A stretch of DNA of 64,000 bases. It comes from Pedobacter endophyticus. Its GTDB lineage: Bacteria > Bacteroidota > Bacteroidia > Sphingobacteriales > Sphingobacteriaceae. Of this stretch, positions 23,711 to 32,702 are shown in pieces. A model generated the notes under the pieces. It was not told the origin of the DNA and did no database searches. It saw nothing but the letters and a program-made list of their open reading frames with translations. A program made the position numbers and the translations under genes. The DNA is taken from contig NZ_CP064939.1 in the NCBI RefSeq assembly GCF_015679185.1, positions 1,302,001-1,366,000 of the forward strand, given 5' to 3'. Within the stretch, counting starts at the first letter, position 1; each line of letters opens with the position of its first letter.

Positions 23711-26308
23711 CTAGTCCTTGTCATCCATACCATTCAAGAACTGTTCCAAAGAATATTCATCGGGATACAAAACCTCGCGGGCCTTGCTTCCCTCAAACGG
23801 ACCCACGATACCTGCAGCCTCTAATTGATCGATAATTCTTCCGGCACGATTATACCCGAGCTTCAATTTGCGCTGGATAAGCGATGTAGATCCCTGTTGG
23901 TGCATTACAATTAACCTTGCAGCATCTTCAAAGAATTTATCACGCTCATTCGGGTCAAAATCAGCCTTACTTCCCTCGCCGGCCTCGTCAATATATTCTG
24001 GCAGCTGATAAGCATCGGCATAACCGCGTTGGTTACCGATAAACTCCGAAATCCGATCAACCTCTGGTGTATCAACGAAAGCACACTGTAGCCTGATTAA
24101 GTCGCTTCCGGTTGATAACAGCATGTCACCGCGACCAATCAACTGGTCTGCACCGCCGCTATCCAAGATGGTTCTCGAGTCAATTTTCGACAACACCCTA
24201 AACGCTAACCTCGCCGGGAAATTCGCCTTGATTGTACCTGTAATAATGTTAACTGACGGACGCTGCGTGGCCAAAACAAGGTGGATTCCGATGGCACGGG
24301 CCAGCTGCGCTAAACGGGCAATTGGCGCCTCAACTTCTTTACCAGCCGTCATCATCAAATCGGCAAACTCATCAACCACAAGCACTATAAAAGGCAAAAA
24401 GCGATGGCCGTTGTTGGGGTTTAACTTGCGTTTGATAAACTTATCGTTATACTCTTTTAAATTCCTAACCTGTGCATCTTTTAACAAATCGTAACGTTGA
24501 TCCATTTCGATACAAAGTGAGTTTAATGTATTTACCACTTTTTTAGTATCGGTAATAATGGCATCGGCCTCACACGGAAGCTTCGCCAAAAAGTGTCGCT
24601 CAATGCGGTTAAATAAAGTTAGCTCCACTTTTTTAGGATCGACCAGTACAAACTTTAATTGCGCTGGATGCTTCTTAAATAATAGCGAAACCAAAATAGA
24701 GTTGATACCAACGGATTTACCTTGCCCCGTGGCACCCGCAACCAGCAAGTGAGGCATTTTGGCCAAATCGGCAATGAAAACCTCATTGCTTATGGTTTTT
24801 CCCAGGGCAATAGGAAGGTCCATAGCGTTCGAAGTCCACTTCTCGGTGTTTAAAATGCTACGCATCGGCACCATTTCGGGGTGTTGATTTGGCACTTCGA
24901 TACCAATGGTTCCCTTTCCGGGCATTGGGGCTATAATACGAATACCCAAGGCCGCCAATGAAAGCGCAATGTCATCTTCAAGATTTTTGATCTTCGAAAT
25001 CCTTACACCCGGTGCAGGGATAATTTCATAGAGCGTTACGGTTGGCCCAATGGTAGCTTTTATCTTATCGATTTCAATATTGTAATGATTCAGTGTTTCT
25101 ACAATTTTGTTTTTATTGGCTTCCAGTTCTTCGGCATTTACCGATATTTTGTTGGTTCCGTAATTTTCTAATAAATCTACCGTAGGGTATTTATATCCCG
25201 ATAAATCGAGTTTTTCATCGTAATTACCAAACTGCTCAACCAAATCATCCGATTTTTTTTCCTCTTCGGTTTTTTCTATTGTAAAGGCCGGTTCTTTTTC
25301 TTCTTCAATTGTTGGCTCAACCGTTAAAGGCATGCTTGCAGCCGGAGAAGCAGCTAGCGGAAGGTTTGTGGCCATGGGCGATAAGACAACCGGAGGAACA
25401 ACTTCTTCTTTTTCTTCGCTTTCTTCGAACCGATTTGGCCGCAGCACCACATTTTGAACTTTACGTTCGCTAGTTGCAGGCTGCTTTCCCCTATCAGCAA
25501 ATTCAACCGGTTCAGCGCCATCCTCGGCTTCCCTGTTTTGCGAAAACTTTTCTCTAACCTCGTTTACATAATCGGGAGTTTCATTATCCAGATATACTTC
25601 TTTCTGCTTGCGCTCGGGCAGTTTAAAATCGATATTATAGGCAATAATCAAAATGGTTAGCCCAGCGAAGGCAATTAATCCGGCCACTCCTGCTGCGCCA
25701 ATCTGTGCACTTAATAACTTGTTGCTCCAATAACCAAATTCGCCCTCAACATAATGCGGCGATTCTGCCCAGAAACTGTGGGCAAAGCCGAACGTTAACG
25801 AAAGAAAAAGTAAAAAGAAAAAGCTATAGCCTAAAGTTTTTGAGATCGAAAGGATTTTAACCTTAAATAATAAGCGGTAACCGATTATAAAAAAGGCCAG
25901 TACAAACAAAAACGACGCAACGCCAAACCACTCGTATATAAATTGGTGAGAAAGTAAGGCCCCGAATTTGCCAAGCCAGTTCTGAACAACGGGCGTAGTT
26001 ACTCCGGCATCTTTTAACTCCTCGGCCGTTTTAAATAAGTTTCCCCATCCGCCGTTTGCATCTACCACATAACTCTGGTCATCTTGCCAGGTGAATAAGT
26101 AAGAGGTAAAAGCAATTAAAAAATAAAGTGAAAGAATGATAAAGAACAAACCCGCAATTTTCACCGCACGTCCATCTTGTAAGTCGAAAGTAGGTAAATA
26201 TTCACTCCTTTCTTTCGGCCGGCGACTTGATGATGCTCTCCCTGAGGCAGTTTCTGATCCTTTATCTCTGAATGTGTTGGTTTTAAATTGGTTTCCCCTT
26301 ACCGCCAT
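23711..26308 (-). CDS. ftsK: DNA translocase FtsK/SpoIIIE
   Basis: 865 residues. The N-terminal part has four or five transmembrane helices (about 45-240). An acidic, Glu/Pro-rich linker (about 240-390) leads to the motor domain, with Walker A GATGQGKS near residue 520 and Walker B VLVVDEFADLM. The C-terminal gamma winged helix includes QQGSTSLIQRKLKLGYNRAG and the usual end (ILYPDEYSLEQFL-like). FtsK pumps the chromosome termini through the closing septum and activates dimer resolution. A TAAGTTTG box lies 26 bp upstream. Confidence 0.96.
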   Translation of the reverse strand: MAVRGNQFKTNTFRDKGSETASGRASSSRRPKERSEYLPTFDLQDGRAVKIAGLFFIILSLYFLIAFTSYLFTWQDDQSYVVDANGGWGNLFKTAEELKDAGVTTPVVQNWLGKFGALLSHQFIYEWFGVASFLFVLAFFIIGYRLLFKVKILSISKTLGYSFFFLLFLSLTFGFAHSFWAESPHYVEGEFGYWSNKLLSAQIGAAGVAGLIAFAGLTILIIAYNIDFKLPERKQKEVYLDNETPDYVNEVREKFSQNREAEDGAEPVEFADRGKQPATSERKVQNVVLRPNRFEESEEKEEVVPPVVLSPMATNLPLAASPAASMPLTVEPTIEEEKEPAFTIEKTEEEKKSDDLVEQFGNYDEKLDLSGYKYPTVDLLENYGTNKISVNAEELEANKNKIVETLNHYNIEIDKIKATIGPTVTLYEIIPAPGVRISKIKNLEDDIALSLAALGIRIIAPMPGKGTIGIEVPNQHPEMVPMRSILNTEKWTSNAMDLPIALGKTISNEVFIADLAKMPHLLVAGATGQGKSVGINSILVSLLFKKHPAQLKFVLVDPKKVELTLFNRIERHFLAKLPCEADAIITDTKKVVNTLNSLCIEMDQRYDLLKDAQVRNLKEYNDKFIKRKLNPNNGHRFLPFIVLVVDEFADLMMTAGKEVEAPIARLAQLARAIGIHLVLATQRPSVNIITGTIKANFPARLAFRVLSKIDSRTILDSGGADQLIGRGDMLLSTGSDLIRLQCAFVDTPEVDRISEFIGNQRGYADAYQLPEYIDEAGEGSKADFDPNERDKFFEDAARLIVMHQQGSTSLIQRKLKLGYNRAGRIIDQLEAAGIVGPFEGSKAREVLYPDEYSLEQFLNGMDDKD

Positions 26309-26333
26309 TTTCTATCGTAATAATTATAAAGAA

Positions 26334-26341
26334 CAAACTTA
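26334..26341 (-). promoter_or_regulatory. candidate -7 box for ftsK
   Basis: Read leftwards, TAAGTTTG matches TAnnTTTG exactly. A TTTC lies about 22 bp upstream as a weak -33 element. The ATG is 26 bp downstream. Confidence 0.45.
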
Positions 26342-26875
26342 GATAAAACTGCGCAGCATTTATGAAAGCGTTATAAAAAAAATGCAATCTATGCTTTGGT
26401 TGCGATGCAACCCGATACGGAACCTTCCCTTTTGTATAATCAACTAACGGCGGCCATTAAATCTAAGTGTATCTTTGGTGTACTTTTTAAATCTGCTTTC
26501 AAATTAATAAAAATTCTTCAGCCGCGGGTTAAACCATCAGGAAAAAATGCAGTCTATCACTATACAACACACAAGTTGTACGTTTTGTAATGAAACGGAT
26601 TTTGTTTTAGGTTTATCCCGTTTTGCCTGGAGAGGTTAAACGGGATTTTTTTTGGTTTAAACGACATGTCTTAGGGATAACCGCCTTTGCGGGGTCGATT
26701 TGAGCTAGCCGACCTGTGCCGATTTCTCCTGCCGTGTGAACACCACCCCTTTCTTGGGTCGTCATTCCCGCGCAGAGAGGCTACTTTGTAGCGAGGCTGG
26801 ATACGTGCTTGAATATTTCGAACTTTATTATTTTTTTTGTTAATTTAAGTCGATTATTGAAATAAAATTCGGCAT
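26342..26875. other. gene-free stretch holding an orphan terminator and a repeat fragment
   Basis: No gene is seen. The first 270 bp are unique sequence ending in the terminator at 26615. From about 26690 to 26820 lies a fragment of the 'gtcattcccgcgcag...' dispersed repeat, also at 32400 and 34680. Confidence 0.6.
26615..26654 (+). terminator. orphan intrinsic terminator
   Basis: ATCCCGTTT (26615-26623) pairs with AAACGGGAT (26638-26646), followed by eight T residues. No plus-strand gene precedes it for several kilobases, so it either ends an unseen small RNA or blocks antisense reading from the left. Confidence 0.75.
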
Positions 26876-27529
26876 ATGAGTATTGCGCAACTCGAACAAC
26901 AAATTGAAGAAGGAAATTTACAAGCAGTAAAGGAGCTTTTAATGGAGGCGCCGCAGCTGGCAAATGTTAAAACCTCGCATCATATTTCGCCACTGTTATT
27001 GGCTTGTTATTATAAAAAGCGAGAAATTGCCGATTTAATAGCTGAATATGCCCAAGATCTCACTTTGTTTGAGGCTTGTGCCGCTGGCAAGTTTGATGTT
27101 GCAAGCCTACTCATTTTTCAAAGCCCGAAGTGCATCAACGATTTTTCGGAAGACGGCTTTACGCCGCTGGGTTTAGCCTGTTATTTCGGGCACGAGGATT
27201 TGACAAGATTTTTAATATTGAAGGGTGCTGACGTCAATCTTGCTTCTAAAAATGGGTTTAACGTATTTCCTATCCATTCTGCCGTCGCTGCCAACAGCCT
27301 CGCCATTACCAAAACACTGCTTGATGCCGGTGCTTACCCTAATGTTTGCCAAAAAGCGGGCCTGGCGCCATTGCATACCGCGGCACAATTAGGAAACATC
27401 GAATTAATAATTTTATTGTTAGAACATGGCGCAGAAGTAGGTTTGCGCATGGAAGGCGGAAAGTTACCTGCTGACTTAGCAGCAGAAAAGGGTTTCAATG
27501 AAATCGCAGCAATTCTCAGGGAAGATTGA
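26876..27529 (+). CDS. ankyrin-repeat protein
   Basis: 217 residues without a signal peptide. About six ankyrin units are visible: HHISPLLLACYYKKREIADLI, EDGFTPLGLACYFGHEDLT, NGFNVFPIHSAVAANSLAIT, AGLAPLHTAAQLGNIELI and EGGKLPADLAAEKGFNEIA (each at most one unit). The TPLHxAA-type cores are clear. Such proteins mediate protein-protein contacts in the cytosol; no partner is suggested by context. An ATTTAAG-rich stretch precedes the ATG but no clear promoter. Confidence 0.9.
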   Translation: MSIAQLEQQIEEGNLQAVKELLMEAPQLANVKTSHHISPLLLACYYKKREIADLIAEYAQDLTLFEACAAGKFDVASLLIFQSPKCINDFSEDGFTPLGLACYFGHEDLTRFLILKGADVNLASKNGFNVFPIHSAVAANSLAITKTLLDAGAYPNVCQKAGLAPLHTAAQLGNIELIILLLEHGAEVGLRMEGGKLPADLAAEKGFNEIAAILRED

Positions 27530-27536
27530 TCAGATT

Positions 27537-27695
27537 TCAGTTCTCAGATCTCAGTTTTCAGTGTTAACTGTTTACTGCTAATTGGTAACTGAGGATTGCC
27601 AACTGTTAACTGCCAACTGTTAACTGCCAACTGTCCATTGCTAATTGGTAACTGAGAATTGCCAACTGTGAACCGTAAACTCCTAATTGCTAACT
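27537..27695. repeat. heptamer array, words CAACTGT/TAACTGC
   Basis: Around 22 words of the type aactgNN/taactgc/caactgt with 7-bp period fill the gap between the ankyrin gene and the pspC-like gene and reach the latter's stop codon region. Confidence 0.85.
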
Positions 27696-27699
27696 GAGA

Positions 27700-27918
27700 T
27701 CATTCCCAAATCCTCAACCTCATCCTTTTCATATACGTTCTGATATCCAGCACAACGGCGGCCAGAAAATAGAACAATATCGGAAATCCAACCGCGAGAA
27801 ACGAGGAGTAAATAAAGAACAAGCGTACTTTTGCCGTGCTCATATTTAACTTGCTTGCTAAATAAGTAGAGACCCCAAAACTCTGCTGTTCGAAATAAGT
27901 AATTACTTTCTGAAACAT
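27700..27918 (-). CDS. PspC-domain membrane protein
   Basis: 72 residues. The PspC pattern is seen: amphipathic N-terminus (VITYFEQQSFGVSTYLASKL), then NMSTAKVRLFFIY and one strong transmembrane helix (about 32-60), ending in a basic tail (MKRMRLRIWE). PspC proteins are inner-membrane parts of envelope-stress responses; whether this orphan copy acts so is unknown. A terminated small transcript (28011-28107) lies upstream on the same strand and might be a leader attenuator for this gene. Confidence 0.8.
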   Translation of the reverse strand: MFQKVITYFEQQSFGVSTYLASKLNMSTAKVRLFFIYSSFLAVGFPILFYFLAAVVLDIRTYMKRMRLRIWE

Positions 27919-28004
27919 CTTGCTTGTTTTAATCTTCGGTAACGCCCAACAATTTTTATGCCTTTTTTACGAAGCTTTATTTAAATCGAATATACAAATT
28001 AAAA

Positions 28005-28094
28005 ACAAAAAAAGGTTACAACAATCGCTGTTGTAACCTTTATCTAAATTAACGCTCTCAATCTTATGATTGATGCAAGGCTCTCACCCCTTGC
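28005..28094 (-). ncRNA. candidate small RNA or leader attenuator, about 85-90 nt
   Basis: Read leftwards, a perfect TATATTTG box (28100-28107) is followed within 90 bp by a very strong terminator. Between them lie two short hairpins: GCAAGG-N8-CCTTGC and CAATC-N4-GATTG. There is no convincing start codon, so the transcript looks non-coding. It could be an independent small RNA or the terminated leader of the pspC-like gene 87 bp further on. It matches no RNA family I recognise. Confidence 0.5.
28011..28041. terminator. strong 13-bp perfect terminator hairpin
   Basis: AAAGGTTACAACA (28011-28023) and TGTTGTAACCTTT (28029-28041) with a 5-nt loop; T-run on the minus strand reading. Confidence 0.85.
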
Positions 28095-28645
28095 AGTGGC
28101 AAATATATAATTTATTTAGACATTTACCACTTTTTTACAAAAAAAATTATTAATATCGACAAACGAATTACCACTCAGCTATTCGATACAAAAGATAATG
28201 ATCTGTTTCTGTACTACAATGATCGTTCTCTGGTTTCGAAGTTTTCGGTTGAGGGGCTTAGGTTAACTGAACTATTTCGTCCCAAATGATTTAATTAAAG
28301 TTAATCTGGCACGCCTCTCTTTGAGGCGTGTTTTTTTTTAAAAAAAAAGCAAATAGATGCCATGTCAAAACTTTTTGCAACCCATTTTCCAGTTTACGCC
28401 GATTTTTTGTACTTACTAAAACGTCGGCTTAATAAATGGACTATATACTGGTTAAGAAGCCTTTTTTTAAGACAGCCTCTCTCCGTTTTTAATCTAAATC
28501 GTCCCGTTAATTTATTTCGTCTGCAAAGATAGCGTTGCACAGGTGAGAAAAAAGTTTACACCGCCGCTGCCCGTCCTTTTATGATATAAGTCAACAAGTA
28601 TTAGTTTGTCTTCCGTTTAACAGGCTAGCGGCAGAGTAGCTGGTT
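28042..28645. other. gene-free stretch between pspC-like and DUF2851 genes
   Basis: Holds the -7 box of the candidate small RNA and a plus-strand terminator at 28310. A plus-strand frame ending at TGA 28287-28289 (…YNDRSLVSKFSVEGLRL…) looks protein-like but has no start codon; it may be the tail of a lost gene served by the terminator. The remaining 300 bp show nothing I can support. Confidence 0.5.
28310..28339 (+). terminator. intrinsic terminator without an intact upstream gene
   Basis: CACGCCTC (28310-28317) with GAGGCGTG (28323-28330), then nine T residues. Confidence 0.85.
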
Positions 28646-29941
28646 TTAGTGGTGATTAGACGATGAGCGCAAAATCTTCACGCCTACCCCGCACGAGAGG
28701 CATTTTTTCTCATCACAATATTGCTTTTTCAGCTGCAATACACCCTGAGAACCAAAGGCATTGTCTATTTTAACACCCGCTCCGGTAAACCTTTCAATAA
28801 TTGCATTTTGTTCGGCCGGTAATGTTTCTAACAGTTTTATTGCGCTGTTGATGTAAGATTGTGTAGCCGTATGTTTTCCGTAGGCGAACAAAAATAATGC
28901 GACCGTATTTAAAAGCACGTTGTTTATAGATGTTTTTCCGAACTGTATACTTACAGCAGCTGCTTGTTTCTTAAAATGATAATGTGTTTTCCAATAGTCG
29001 TTTACGGGAAGGCCCTCGAAAAGCATTCGCAGTTTTGAAACATCGGTAATTGCCATTATTTTGGAGAACAGATGATTTGCCTTTATGATTAATGCAGCAA
29101 ACTGGGCCAAACGAAGTGTCGGAAAATTTTGCGGACGCATCCGCATGAACTTCCACATCGTGGCGTCGATTGGCTTGATATTGTATTTTTTTTGAAGAAA
29201 CTGAAATTCTGCTTTTAATTGCTTTGGATACGCTTCGGTAAACTCATCGTTCAGAAAGCCTGATGCGCCAAATACCAGCGCCTCAATTAGCAATGGGTTA
29301 TCTTTGTGCTTCGCATAAATTTGCTGTGGCACCGCCTTTGCGAAAGCCTCAAACGGAAATGCATTAACCTTAAATCCGAAATTGCGTGCCAGAAAGCGAT
29401 AAAACGTTTCGTCCCAATTGCCATTCAAATTGTTGAGCATCTCGATAACGGCTCCCGTTTTCTGCTCAAACCGCTCCACCAGCGTCCTCGAAAGAACGGC
29501 ATCAACAACCAACTGATCTACCTCGCGAATTTGATTGATGCAAGGAAAATCGGTAAGCGTTAAAAACAAACGTTCGTACCTTGTAATTAGCTCAGTTGAG
29601 ATTCTGTTCTTTAGTTCCAAAACAGGCAATGTGGTTCCATCTTTCCGTTTGATCGGCACATCATTTTCATAAACCACGTGCAAAACCACGCTATTGTAGG
29701 CGTCATCAATTTGATGATGATGCTTTAACCAATCTGACGACTTAATGTGGATCTCGACGTTACCAACCCAAATTGTGCCATCAAGCTGTATTTTGGCGTT
29801 GCTGAAATCAGGTCCGGCATTTGCGTTGAGAAAACCCTGATGAATGATTTTTAAGTTTTCTGATGCTGCTGTTTTTAGCTCAGCGCTATCAAAAGACCTG
29901 AAACGCCACACATAATGAAGAAAGTTCTCTGAGAAATCCAT
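28646..29941 (-). CDS. DUF2851 family protein
   Basis: 431 residues, the usual length for this Bacteroidota family. The N-terminus carries ENFLHYVWRFRSFD, the typical 'NAGPDF.NAKI' segment (NANAGPDFSNAKIQLDG) and GNVEIHIKSSDWLKH, which define DUF2851. The C-terminus has a cysteine cluster (CDEKKCLSCGVG) that may bind zinc. No function is established for the family. No operon partner is near; tRNA genes lie upstream on the other strand. Confidence 0.88.
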   Translation of the reverse strand: MDFSENFLHYVWRFRSFDSAELKTAASENLKIIHQGFLNANAGPDFSNAKIQLDGTIWVGNVEIHIKSSDWLKHHHQIDDAYNSVVLHVVYENDVPIKRKDGTTLPVLELKNRISTELITRYERLFLTLTDFPCINQIREVDQLVVDAVLSRTLVERFEQKTGAVIEMLNNLNGNWDETFYRFLARNFGFKVNAFPFEAFAKAVPQQIYAKHKDNPLLIEALVFGASGFLNDEFTEAYPKQLKAEFQFLQKKYNIKPIDATMWKFMRMRPQNFPTLRLAQFAALIIKANHLFSKIMAITDVSKLRMLFEGLPVNDYWKTHYHFKKQAAAVSIQFGKTSINNVLLNTVALFLFAYGKHTATQSYINSAIKLLETLPAEQNAIIERFTGAGVKIDNAFGSQGVLQLKKQYCDEKKCLSCGVGVKILRSSSNHH

Positions 29942-30089
29942 TATTGAAGTTAATAAATATTCCTAAAAGTTTTAACTATATTCCTATTTTTAAATCGCTG
30001 AAAATCTGTTGTTAATGGATAATTGATCGTTAGACCTGATTAAAAGCACGGATTAGAATCATTGATACACCAAAAAATTTTAAATTATT

Positions 30090-30120
30090 TTTGAAAGAAA
30101 GGTTTATATTTCTATATTTG
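30090..30120 (+). promoter_or_regulatory. consensus Bacteroidota promoter of the tRNA-Gly/tRNA-Leu unit
   Basis: TTTG (30090-30093), a 19-bp spacer and TATATTTG (30113-30120) match the TTTG-N19-TAnnTTTG consensus exactly. The tRNA-Gly starts 37 bp downstream. Confidence 0.9.
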
Positions 30121-30156
30121 CAACCCCAAAGGGAATACAGCGATTGTATTAATCAT

Positions 30157-30229
<73 letters not shown>

Positions 30230-30231
30230 CT

Positions 30232-30263
30232 AAATGCCTTTCCTACCGAAAGGCATTTATTTT
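30232..30263 (+). terminator. hairpin between the two tRNAs
   Basis: AAATGCCTTTC and GAAAGGCATTT (30232-30258), followed by ATTTT. It could terminate or mark processing between tRNA-Gly and tRNA-Leu. Confidence 0.65.
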
Positions 30264-30301
30264 AAGACATTAATCAAACGGGTTTATCCGGATTGACTAA
30301 T

Positions 30302-30385
30302 GCTCGGGTGGTGGAACTGGTAGACACGCAGGACTTAAAATCCTGTGCTTTCAAAGGCGTGCGGGTTCGATTCCCGCCCCGAGTA
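30302..30385 (+). tRNA. tRNA-Leu (anticodon TAA)
   Basis: 84 nt class II tRNA with a long variable arm. GCTCGGG pairs with CCCGAGT (one G-T pair), anticodon loop ACTTAAAAT, T arm GGTTCGATTCC. CCA is not encoded. Confidence 0.96.
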
Positions 30386-30749
30386 CAAATGGGAGTTGCT
30401 CCCAACAAAAAAAAAGGGTTGCTCCAAACGAGCAACCCTTTTTCATTGGCGCTAAGTATCTTTAAAACACACATTGACTGCGCTGTTGGAGTGCCCGTTA
30501 GATAAGTGTAGTGTATCTTTTTGCTTAATCCTTTTGTTTTATGATGGCTGTGGCTGTAGTCGAGATCGAATGCATAGCTAAAGATAACATTTAGTTTATC
30601 TTGTTTCCTGGCTAGGCATAAGTTAGCTTAGCGGCACATTAAAACGATTAATAGTCAAATCTTCAGTGGTTAGATAGGGTTGTAAATGGGTTGATGGTAT
30701 CAAATTACAGCACCAGGCTCAATCAAAATCAGATCGCATTTAAGGTGAT
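30386..30749. other. gene-free stretch after tRNA-Leu
   Basis: Apart from the terminator at 30411-30443 I see no gene, repeat or clear promoter here. Confidence 0.6.
30411..30443. terminator. terminator after tRNA-Leu
   Basis: AAAGGGTTGCTC (30413-30424) and GAGCAACCCTTT (30430-30441), A-run before and T-run after; suitable for both strands. Confidence 0.88.
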
Positions 30750-32246
30750 TTAATTTTTTTTCATTTTGCTTTCGAGAAACTCCCACTCGTTGATATGTGA
30801 AACCTGATGTTCCTTTTTAACAATTTCGTCGAAACGCTTAGCGAGTTCCGGGTGTTGCGATGAGAGGTCTTCTGTTTCATTTCGGTCGTTTTTAAGGTTA
30901 AAAATCATCCACGGATTATTTAAATCCTTCCACAAGTTCAACCTCACGCCTTTCCAATTACCCATTCTAATGGCGAGCTGACCGCCTTTTTCGGGATATT
31001 CCCAGTAAATATATTCTCGTTGTTGCTGTTTCTCGTTTTTGCCGAGAAGCGTTGGCAGCAACGAAATTCCATCAGTATTATTGGTTTCAACGCCCGCTAT
31101 TTCGGCAAAGGTTGCCATCATATCAAACTGCACGGAAATGAAATCGCTGGTGGTGTTTGCAGGAATTTTTCCGGGCCATCTGGCTATAAACGGCTCTCTG
31201 ATTCCTCCTTCGAAAACATCCATCTTTAAGCCTTTCATACCATCAACGCTGTTAAAAAATTTTGCATTTACACCACCATTAAATGTGGTTCCGTTATCGC
31301 TCGAGAACATAATAATCGTATCGTTATCCAAACCGAGTTTCTTAATTTCGGCCATAATGATTCCAATCTGCTCATCGAGATAGGTAATCATGGCGGCATA
31401 GGTTGAATACGGATATTTTGCAGGGGCATAGCCTTGCTGGCCATAGTATGGCTGCTCTTTAAATTGCCCTACGTATTTGTTAGTATAAGCGTCTGGAACC
31501 TGTAAAGACACGTGCGGGATGTTGTAGGGCATGTATAAAAAGAAAGGCTTTTTACCTTGTTTGTTAATAAATTGAATGGCTTTTTTAGTGATCATATCCT
31601 GCGAATAGGTGCGTCCTTTATAATATTCGAAGTCTTTATCGGTAGCGTTGGTAGAATCCAGGGGCCTATGTACATTAATATAAGGGTTATCGAGGCTAAC
31701 TTTGAGATCATTTTCCCAAAGGTGAGAGGGATAAAAATTGTGTGCCTGTTTTTGATCGAGATACCCGTAATAGTAATCGAAGCCCTGCTTTAGTGGAGAA
31801 CCTGTTGAGTTATTCATTCCCAAGCCCCATTTTCCGGTAAGTGCACTAACATAGCCCGCTTTTTTCAGCATGACTGGAATGGTAAATGTTCTTTCGGGCA
31901 ATGGCATTTGCCCGCCCTCTAAACTATCGGGAAAACCCCCCATTTCGTAATTGCCACGGATGTAGGAATGACCACCATGCTTCCCAGTCATCAGCATACA
32001 ACGGGCAGGTGCGCAAACGGGCGTAGCGGTATAATGTTGCGTAAACTTCATGCCTTCCTTAGCCAGCTTGTCCAGGTTTGGTGTCCTGATTTTCTTTTGT
32101 CCATAAGGGCCAGTTTCTGCGTAACCCAAATCATCTGCATAAATATAAATAATGTTGGGCAGTCGCTTTGGGTGCAGGTTTTGCGCATATCCTTTTAAAG
32201 AGACAATGAGCAGGCAAAGAATTATCTTTAAGATTGTTTTCATCAT
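30750..32246 (-). CDS. secreted arylsulfatase (S1 sulfatase family)
   Basis: 498 residues. Signal peptide (MMKTILKIILCLLIVSLKGYA) for export. The catalytic core has IYADDLGY (Asp pair, metal ligands, about 36-40) and the formylglycine site C-A-P-A-R (Cys78 to Arg82), where Ala replaces the usual Ser of C-x-P-S-R; this variant still fits the C-x-P/A-S/A-R pattern. The second metal site is SSDNGTTFNGG. S1 sulfatases need an anaerobic or aerobic maturation enzyme, not seen here. It is monocistronic, unlike the sulfatase at 53420. Substrate is unknown, probably a sulfated glycan. Confidence 0.9.
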   Translation of the reverse strand: MMKTILKIILCLLIVSLKGYAQNLHPKRLPNIIYIYADDLGYAETGPYGQKKIRTPNLDKLAKEGMKFTQHYTATPVCAPARCMLMTGKHGGHSYIRGNYEMGGFPDSLEGGQMPLPERTFTIPVMLKKAGYVSALTGKWGLGMNNSTGSPLKQGFDYYYGYLDQKQAHNFYPSHLWENDLKVSLDNPYINVHRPLDSTNATDKDFEYYKGRTYSQDMITKKAIQFINKQGKKPFFLYMPYNIPHVSLQVPDAYTNKYVGQFKEQPYYGQQGYAPAKYPYSTYAAMITYLDEQIGIIMAEIKKLGLDNDTIIMFSSDNGTTFNGGVNAKFFNSVDGMKGLKMDVFEGGIREPFIARWPGKIPANTTSDFISVQFDMMATFAEIAGVETNNTDGISLLPTLLGKNEKQQQREYIYWEYPEKGGQLAIRMGNWKGVRLNLWKDLNNPWMIFNLKNDRNETEDLSSQHPELAKRFDEIVKKEHQVSHINEWEFLESKMKKN

Positions 32247-32702
32247 TTAATTTTAACTATAAACCGCAAGCAGCAGAAAGATATACTGAGCTGAAACTCA
32301 ATGAAACGCCGATGGGATGCACAGCCGCTGTAATTCAATATTTTGTCATGCTGAGGCAACTGCCTGTCCCGAGTTCTCCTATCGTGTGGGCACATTTTCT
32401 TCAGTAGGTCGTCATTCCTGCGCAGACGGGAATCCTAATGCAACTGATCCGTTTTTGTGCATTAGGATCCCGAGTTAAGCTGAGGATAACGACCGTTTGA
32501 TATTACATTTTTAAAGTCTAGTGTTCATCGAGACGGATTAGTTCCACTGGCTCCCCATCTGAAATTACGGTGTAACCATCCATGCACATGTATATGCCTG
32601 GCCAAATTACTAAATAGCATATCACTTAAGTATGCAGGAAAAACAAAGCTGCAAAGACGGTTTCGGAATTGCTCAGGTGCGATAAGCAGCAAAAGATTGG
32701 AT
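32247..32702. repeat. gene-free stretch with dispersed repeat fragments
   Basis: GTCATGCTGAGGC near 32344, 'gtcgtcattcctgcgcagacgggaatcctaatgc' in pieces near 32408-32440 and an inverted 'gcattaggatccc' near 32458 form an imperfect palindrome of the 26.7 kb / 34.7 kb repeat family. The rest (32480-32702) shows nothing supportable. Confidence 0.6.

Noticed and set aside
28060..28095. Possible second TPP riboswitch (ggggtgagagcc on the minus strand)
   Set aside because: Only this short similarity exists; the GAACCTGA and GGATAAT blocks are absent.
28150..28289. Protein-like frame ending SVEGLRLTELFRPK
   Set aside because: It has no start codon and lies across the candidate small-RNA promoter; possibly a gene tail, but too weak to list as a gene.
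28362..28532. 56-codon plus-strand frame (MSKLFATHFPVYADF...)
   Set aside because: Basic, with no promoter or family, and directly after a terminator; it could be chance.
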